Positions 59,196 through 64,000 of a stretch of DNA of 64,000 nt are shown one piece after another. Within the stretch, counting starts at the first letter, position 1. Every line of letters starts with the position of its first letter. Under the pieces are notes generated by a model that was not told the DNA's origin, made no database searches, and saw only the letters and a program-made list of their open reading frames with translations. A program made the translations under genes and the position numbers. Source of the DNA: Thermovibrio guaymasensis (GTDB taxonomy: Bacteria; Aquificota; Aquificia; Desulfurobacteriales; Desulfurobacteriaceae); assembly GCF_003633715.1 (NCBI RefSeq), contig NZ_RBIE01000001.1, forward strand, positions 434,001 to 498,000, given 5' to 3'.

Positions 59196-59780
59196 TTGGC
59201 CTTTAAAAAGTGTAGTAATTGTTCTTTTGTTAAGAGTTACTTTCTCGTTATTCTAGTTGCGGCTTTTACTTTAAGGTTCCTTCCTCAGTACTCCATATTC
59301 GTTAACACACTCCTTCTCATTGGAATTCCGGTCCTCATTTACAGGAAGGATGCTTACGAGTTGGGGTTTAGGAACTTCCTTTCTGGGTTAAAGTGGGGAC
59401 TTTTAGTTTCAGTTATTGTTCTTGGAGTCTACTTTATCCTATGTTCAAGCTTTAGTAAAGTTAACTTCGGATTTTCAGTAAACGCTCTTTTGTTCTACCT
59501 TTCTGTGGCTATCGGGGAAGAGGTCTTCTTTAGGGGGTTCTTCTACTCCTTGTTTGATAATGAAGAGATACTTAAGGGATTTTTAACTAAGAATAACTTA
59601 GTTTCAAGTACTCTTTTTGGGGTCGCTCACTCTCTGATTTACTACGATCCTTCAATGTTTAAGGTCTTCTTTCCATCCCTAGTTATGGGCTGGCTCTACG
59701 AAAGGAGCGGTTCTATAGTTGCTCCGGTAATCTTTCACTGGCTTTCAGACTTAATTTACCAGTTTGTGAGGTGCGTGTGA
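59196..59780 (+). CDS. CPBP-family intramembrane metalloprotease
   Basis: 194 residues with about six spans. The CAAX-protease/Abi signature is visible: SVAIGEEVFFRGFFYSLF (Glu-Glu and Arg), FGVAHSLIY (His) and IFHWLSDLIY (His...Asp). Members cleave membrane-embedded substrates; bacterial targets are mostly unknown. TTG 59196 has GGAG 6 bases upstream. The end overlaps lspA by 4 bases if lspA starts at 59777, placing two membrane proteases in one transcript. Confidence 0.88.
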   Translation: MAFKKCSNCSFVKSYFLVILVAAFTLRFLPQYSIFVNTLLLIGIPVLIYRKDAYELGFRNFLSGLKWGLLVSVIVLGVYFILCSSFSKVNFGFSVNALLFYLSVAIGEEVFFRGFFYSLFDNEEILKGFLTKNNLVSSTLFGVAHSLIYYDPSMFKVFFPSLVMGWLYERSGSIVAPVIFHWLSDLIYQFVRCV

Positions 59781-60235
59781 GGAAAACGTTTTTAATAACT
59801 GCTTTAATCTCATTTTTGATTGATAGGTTGACTAAAGTTTGGGCTGTAAAGGAGCTCTCCCTCTCCTCTAAGCCGATTATTCCAGGTTTCTTTCAGCTCA
59901 GGTACGCAGAGAACAAGGGAGCCGCATTTAGTATTTTCTCATCTTCCCCAGAGCCACTTAGGATGTTCTTCCTCTTGGTACTGCCAACCTTAATTGCCCT
60001 CTTTGTCCTCTACTACGGGCTGTTTAAGGTGAAGGATAGGCTAACTTCTGTAGCCCTTGGCCTTATTTTGGGGGGAGCTCTTGGGAACATCTACGATAGG
60101 CTCTTTTACGGTAAAGTCGTTGATTTCCTGGATTTCTTCTTTAGAAACTATCACTATCCTACTTTTAACTTTGCCGATGTTTTCGTCTTCTTTGGAGTTT
60201 CTTTACTGCTTCTTAAGGGTTTTAGGGAAAGTTGA
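59777..60235 (+). CDS. lspA: Lipoprotein signal peptidase
   Basis: Aspartic peptidase that trims lipoproteins after lipid attachment. Four spans; conserved ENKGAAFSIFSS, GGALGNIYDRLFYGKVVDFLDF with the first catalytic Asp, and FNFADVFVF with the second. I choose GTG 59777, 5 bases after GAGG; a GTG at 59771 overlaps that site. 152 residues is normal. Several lipoprotein genes in this window (10750, 20858, 41757, 48364) are expected substrates. Confidence 0.95.
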   Translation: MRKTFLITALISFLIDRLTKVWAVKELSLSSKPIIPGFFQLRYAENKGAAFSIFSSSPEPLRMFFLLVLPTLIALFVLYYGLFKVKDRLTSVALGLILGGALGNIYDRLFYGKVVDFLDFFFRNYHYPTFNFADVFVFFGVSLLLLKGFRES

Positions 60236-60259
60236 CTTTGTTTTTGTGGCGGATAATTT
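60232..60259 (+). promoter_or_regulatory. Possible dnaG-rpoD promoter
   Basis: TTGACT (60232-60237), 16-base spacer, TAATTT (60254-60259), placed at the lspA stop and about 38 bases before the dnaG start. Two TATAAT-like words further on (60272 and about 60290) lack a -35. Confidence 0.4.
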
Positions 60260-60296
60260 TAAGATGGTCATTTATAATGGAAAAGAGGTGATATAA

Positions 60297-61934
60297 TTGG
60301 GGAGCTCCAGGGTCTCCCACTCCTTCGTTGAAGAGTTACTCTCTCAGGTTGATATAGTAGATGTTATCTCCCACTACGTCCCTTTAAAGCAGGTTGGGAG
60401 GAACTTTACGACCCTGTGTCCTTTCCACCACGAAAGAACTCCCTCATTTGTTGTCAGTCCTGAAAAGCAGATTTTCAAGTGCTTTGGCTGTGGAGTTGGG
60501 GGAAATGCAATAACTTTTGTGGAGAAGTACGAAGGAGTTTCTTTCTACGAGGCTGTAAAGAGAGTTGCTGAAATCTGTGGAGTAGAGCTCTCCCAAGAAG
60601 ACTTTAAGGATAGGGAAGAAGGTTTAGAAGTTGAGGAGTTCGGGTATAGGGTTGCAAAGCTTTTTAACTCTTACTTAGAAAAAGTTTCAGACTATTTGGA
60701 GAGTAGAGGTATTGATAGGGAAACAGCCGATAGGTTCCTTTTAGGCTACGCACCGAGGGGCTACTTAAGGGAACTTAGGGATATACCGAAAGAGGTTCTG
60801 GGAGCTCTCGGCCTTGTTAGTCAAAGTGGTAAAGAGTTTTTTTTCGATAGACTTATAATTCCAATCTTCAATCACTCTGGGAAAGTTGTAGCCTTTGCCG
60901 GCAGGACTTTAAGGGAGAGCGGTTCTCCTAAGTACATAAACAGTCCTGAGAGTAATCTCTTTAAAAAGGGTTCTCTCCTTTACGGTTTCTACCAGTCAAG
61001 GGAAGAGGTCCTGAAGAGCCGCCAAGTTATAGTTGTTGAAGGTTATTTTGACGTTATCTCCCTCCATAAGGTAGGGGTTAAGAGGGCCGTTGCTCCTATG
61101 GGAACTTCCCTCACAGAGAACCACGTTAAGTTTATTAAGCGCTACTGCAACAGGCCTCTCCTTCTTTTTGACGGAGACGGTGCCGGGAGGAAAGCAACGG
61201 TTCGCTCAGCTGGGCTCTTTCTGAAGTTCGGCTGTGAACCTTTAGTTGTTCAGCTTCCTGAAGGGGAGGATCCCGATAGCCTCTCAAGGAGAGATCCTCA
61301 GCTTTTGGAGAAGCTCATCGCAGCTCCTCAACCCTTTATAGGGTGGGCTATTAAGAGCGCAAAGGTGGTTTCGGCTGAAGAGAGGGGGGATTTCCTGAGG
61401 TTAATTGCCCAGAGTATAGCTCCTCTTCAGTCGGTTAACCCTATCCTGTTTAAGGAGTACTTATCCCTTCTCTCTGCAGAGTTTGGAATTGACGAAAGGT
61501 GGGTAAAACTGTACTCCCCTAGGTTCTTTAAGGAGAAGAATCAATCTGAAGAAGAGCCAATACCCTTCCACGAGAAAGTTTTCCTTAAAGCCCTCCTTGA
61601 GGGAAGCTTGAAACTTCCTGTGGAGCTCTCCCCAACAGTCTTTGTTTCTTCAAAGGTAGCTAAGCTCTATACGGTCTTGATAAAGACGGAAGTGAGGGAA
61701 CCTACCATTTTGCAGAGTCAGTACCCTGAGGAAGCCGGTTTGATATCGGAGCTCCTTCTAATGGAAGTATCTGAAGATGACGTTCTCAAGTCTATGTGCA
61801 GGCTCTTGACAAAGGAGCTTGAGAGGAGATTGAAAAAGACAAAGGAACTTAAGGAGAAGATGAGGATAAAGAGGATAATCTTTAGCTTAAAGAAGGGAGA
61901 TTTAGGAGTTGTCAGTCAAGTAAAAACCAATTAA
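60297..61934 (+). CDS. dnaG: DNA primase
   Basis: Makes RNA primers for replication. N-terminal zinc-binding domain with Cys41, His44, Cys62 and Cys65 ([18 protein letters not shown]). Catalytic core: YAPRG and the TOPRIM parts [16 protein letters not shown] and [12 protein letters not shown]. The C-terminal part is shorter than in E. coli (545 versus 581 residues). TTG 60297 has GAGGTG 6 bases upstream. rpoD follows 10 bases later, the classic pairing. Confidence 0.96.
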   Translation: MGSSRVSHSFVEELLSQVDIVDVISHYVPLKQVGRNFTTLCPFHHERTPSFVVSPEKQIFKCFGCGVGGNAITFVEKYEGVSFYEAVKRVAEICGVELSQEDFKDREEGLEVEEFGYRVAKLFNSYLEKVSDYLESRGIDRETADRFLLGYAPRGYLRELRDIPKEVLGALGLVSQSGKEFFFDRLIIPIFNHSGKVVAFAGRTLRESGSPKYINSPESNLFKKGSLLYGFYQSREEVLKSRQVIVVEGYFDVISLHKVGVKRAVAPMGTSLTENHVKFIKRYCNRPLLLFDGDGAGRKATVRSAGLFLKFGCEPLVVQLPEGEDPDSLSRRDPQLLEKLIAAPQPFIGWAIKSAKVVSAEERGDFLRLIAQSIAPLQSVNPILFKEYLSLLSAEFGIDERWVKLYSPRFFKEKNQSEEEPIPFHEKVFLKALLEGSLKLPVELSPTVFVSSKVAKLYTVLIKTEVREPTILQSQYPEEAGLISELLLMEVSEDDVLKSMCRLLTKELERRLKKTKELKEKMRIKRIIFSLKKGDLGVVSQVKTN

Positions 61935-61944
61935 GGAGGTGGTC

Positions 61945-63636
61945 TTGGAACGGGTAAACTTTGACGAGATTATAGCCTTAGGTAGGGACAAGGGCTACAT
62001 TACCTTTGATGAGCTGATGGAGCACCTGGACGAGGAGGTGCTCACACCAGAGCTCATAGAAGAGCTTATAACCCAACTGGACGAGTACGATATTCACATT
62101 ATACCAAAAGAGGGGGAGGAGCAGGTTGACTTATCTAAACTTCAGATAACGATTGCTCCTGATACTCTTCCCCGTTCAGATGACCCAATTCGCCTCTACT
62201 TAAGGGAGATGAGCGGGATCTCTCTCTTAAAGAGGCACGAAGAGATCTCCCTTGCTAAGAGGGTTGAGCTTGGGAGGAAGGCGTTAGTAAGGTATCTCCT
62301 GAAGACAAACGCAGTTCTTAACTACGTTCTTGAGGTAGAGGAAAAGATAAAGGAAGGAGAGATTAAAGTAAGGGATATAATGCGTTCTCCCGATGAATTT
62401 GCAGAGGGAGGAGAGAGCCAGAGGAAGAAAAAGTTCTTTGCCATTACTGAAGAAATAAAGAACCTCCTTCCTCAGTTTCAAAAGCTTCAGAAGCAGTACA
62501 GGAGAAATAAGAAAAACCCAGAGGTTAAGAGAGAGTTCCTTAAAGTTTGGGCGAGAATCAACAACCTTTTAAGGCAACTTCCACTTTCCTACTCAATTTA
62601 TGAAAGAATGGCCGACGATATATACAAAAAATATAAGCTCCTTAAGAAGAGTGAAAGGAGTATTCAGAAGTTAAGCGGGAAACTTTCATTTATAGGGATT
62701 CCTATAGAGGAGATATGTTACAAGCTTGATGATGATGAGGTGAGGGAGAAGATAGACGCTTCTCCTTACACGACGAGAGAAATTAAGAAAATGGTTAAGA
62801 AGTACCTTGATACGAAGGAGACCTATAAACAGATCATAGATTCCCTTGATATGCCGAGGAACGCCTTCTATAAACTTGCAGAGAAGATCTACTTCTATAA
62901 GAAGGATTCCCAGGAGGCCAAGCAGATCTTGGTTCGCTCAAACTTGAGGTTAGTTGTGAGTATTGCTAAGAAATACATAAACAGGGGGCTTCACTTCCTT
63001 GACCTGATTCAAGAAGGGAATATAGGCCTTATGAAAGCCGTTGATAAGTTTGAGTACAGGCGGGGTTATAAATTTTCAACCTACGCTACTTGGTGGATTA
63101 GACAGGCCATAACCAGGGCAATTGCCGATCAGGCTAGGACCATAAGGATTCCGGTTCATATGATAGAAACTATTAATAAGGTGATAAAGATTTCCCGCCA
63201 AATGTTCCTTGAGATGGGAAGGGAGCCAAGGCCTGAAGAGATTGCAGAAAGGTTAAGGATGCCTGCAAGCAAAGTTCGTTCAATTCTTCAGCTTGCTCAG
63301 GAACCAGTTTCCCTTGAAACTCCGATTGGTGACGATGAGGATAGTACCCTCGGGAACTTTATTGAGGATACGAAGAGCCCTATCCCTGAGCATGAGGTTA
63401 TAAAGAAGGACTTACAGGAAAAGGTAAATCAGCTCCTTTCACAGCTGAGTGAAAGGGAAGCTTTAGTTCTAAAGCTCAGGTTCGGACTTGACGGTTATCC
63501 GGAACACACTTTAGAGCAGGTTGGTAAAGAGCTTAAAGTTACGAGGGAGAGGATAAGGCAGATAGAGTCTAAGGCTTTGAGGAAGTTGAGGAACGCAGGT
63601 CTTAATATAGATCTCTCTATTTTCCTTGAGAGGTAG
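61945..63636 (+). CDS. rpoD: Principal sigma factor (sigma-70)
   Basis: 563 residues with region 1.1 ([12 protein letters not shown]), region 1.2 ([17 protein letters not shown]), an uncharacterised insert, region 2 ([33 protein letters not shown] for -10 binding and melting), region 3 ([10 protein letters not shown]), and region 4 with the helix-turn-helix [19 protein letters not shown] start at TTG 61945, 5 bases after AGGAGG; a GTG at 61939 overlaps that site. The near-consensus TTGACA/TATATT promoters in this window are its expected targets. Confidence 0.97.
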   Translation: MERVNFDEIIALGRDKGYITFDELMEHLDEEVLTPELIEELITQLDEYDIHIIPKEGEEQVDLSKLQITIAPDTLPRSDDPIRLYLREMSGISLLKRHEEISLAKRVELGRKALVRYLLKTNAVLNYVLEVEEKIKEGEIKVRDIMRSPDEFAEGGESQRKKKFFAITEEIKNLLPQFQKLQKQYRRNKKNPEVKREFLKVWARINNLLRQLPLSYSIYERMADDIYKKYKLLKKSERSIQKLSGKLSFIGIPIEEICYKLDDDEVREKIDASPYTTREIKKMVKKYLDTKETYKQIIDSLDMPRNAFYKLAEKIYFYKKDSQEAKQILVRSNLRLVVSIAKKYINRGLHFLDLIQEGNIGLMKAVDKFEYRRGYKFSTYATWWIRQAITRAIADQARTIRIPVHMIETINKVIKISRQMFLEMGREPRPEEIAERLRMPASKVRSILQLAQEPVSLETPIGDDEDSTLGNFIEDTKSPIPEHEVIKKDLQEKVNQLLSQLSEREALVLKLRFGLDGYPEHTLEQVGKELKVTRERIRQIESKALRKLRNAGLNIDLSIFLER

Positions 63637-63649
63637 GGGTTATTCCCCT
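63635..63649. terminator. Small hairpin between rpoD and the rluA-family gene
   Basis: AGGGG-TTATT-CCCCT follows the rpoD stop directly, between convergent genes. The stem is only 5 bp with a short TTT-less tail, so termination is uncertain. Confidence 0.35.
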
Positions 63650-64000
63650 TTCCTCTCCCTTAACCAATTTAGGAATTCCTTAAAGTCCTCTGGGACTTCA
63701 GACTTAACTTCTATTTTCTTCTCGGTTTCAGGGTGTTTAAATGAAATTTTCCTGCTGTGGAGGAGAATCCTCGGTGCAAACAGGAGCTCCTCCTTCCAAC
63801 TTCCCCTGTAGTACTTAAACTCACCTACAACAGGGTGGCCGATTTGAGCTAGGTGTCTTCTTATCTGGTGTTTCCTTCCGGTTTCTATCCTTACTTTTAG
63901 TAAGGTTGTCCCTTTAAAGATTTCAACAGGTTCCACTTCAGTCACTGCTGGCTTTCCCTCAATAGGAGTCTTTATTACCCTTTTCCTTCTTAATTCTCCT
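63640..64000 (-). CDS. RluA-family pseudouridine synthase, C-terminal part (runs off the window)
   Basis: The frame is open to base 64000, so only the last 120 or so residues are seen. The signature after the catalytic region, RIETGRKHQIRRHLAQIGHPVVG, is typical of RluA/RluC/RluD; GELRRKRVIKTP lies at the window edge. The catalytic HRLD motif should be beyond the edge. It modifies uridine in rRNA or tRNA; the exact position cannot be assigned. It is convergent with rpoD, ending 3 bases from it. Confidence 0.88.
   Translation of the reverse strand, partial: GELRRKRVIKTPIEGKPAVTEVEPVEIFKGTTLLKVRIETGRKHQIRRHLAQIGHPVVGEFKYYRGSWKEELLFAPRILLHSRKISFKHPETEKKIEVKSEVPEDFKEFLNWLRERKGE

Overview
The window reads as a chromosomal segment of a thermophilic, chemolithoautotrophic bacterium, most likely of the Desulfurobacteriaceae (Aquificota; Thermovibrio/Desulfurobacterium type). 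This is inference from protein style (Lys/Glu-rich, compact proteins), G+C in the mid-40s by sampling, very tight overlapping gene packing, many TTG starts, outer-membrane genes (kdsB, TonB receptor, RlpA, LspA) and a thermophile-type prefoldin homologue. It is gene-dense housekeeping DNA with no prophage, insertion sequence, CRISPR array or rRNA. No stretch above 300 bases lacks a gene.

Layout: 1-4.3 kb (-) ileS (partial), rhodanese, gpmI, truA. 4.4-8.1 kb (+) antiporter, GCS2-type glutamyl ligase and gamma-glutamyltransferase. 8.1-13.6 kb (-) clpX-tpiA-secG-PLD lipoprotein-glnD as one overlapping series. 13.7-21.4 kb trpF, Dps-like ferritin, aspS, comEC, speH, dksA, aminotransferase and two small envelope proteins. 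21.4-28.7 kb (+) tetR with two palindromes, a giant CoA-dehydratase-type activase, cstA, DUF3343, gpsA and an unknown. 28.7-30.2 kb phoU and an ABC-3 metal permease. 30.2-33.6 kb (-) frameshifted DUF72, iron-sulfur flavoprotein, der, zinc-ribbon protein.

33.7-36.9 kb (-) is the most unusual locus. A single strong promoter drives an unknown protein, a RAMP/Csm5-like protein, a prefoldin-alpha homologue, a 51-residue mini prefoldin-beta-like protein and two membrane proteins, closed by a strong terminator. No CRISPR array or other cas gene is present. I infer a membrane-linked complex of unknown function.

37-46.6 kb: SagB-type oxidoreductase, KamA radical SAM, folK, pncC, hisC, a frameshifted small lipoprotein, SbcD, ComF, then (-) rsgA-panB-dppF. 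46.6-52.1 kb: cupin, class II aldolase, rlpA, nadB, dapE and four tRNAs (Lys, Glu, Ala, CAT) behind a near-consensus promoter. 52.2-55.0 kb: TonB-dependent receptor and a Lys-rich TonB. 55.0-59.1 kb (-): purS-purQ-kdsB-pyrG-murB. 59.2-63.6 kb (+): CPBP protease, lspA, dnaG, rpoD. The end is a partial RluA pseudouridine synthase.

At whole-window scale the palindrome GAGCTC, and especially GGAGCTCC, is strikingly over-represented in all reading frames (about 108 and about 30 copies by eye). This resembles the HIP1 phenomenon of cyanobacteria and is one of the two observations most worth following up.
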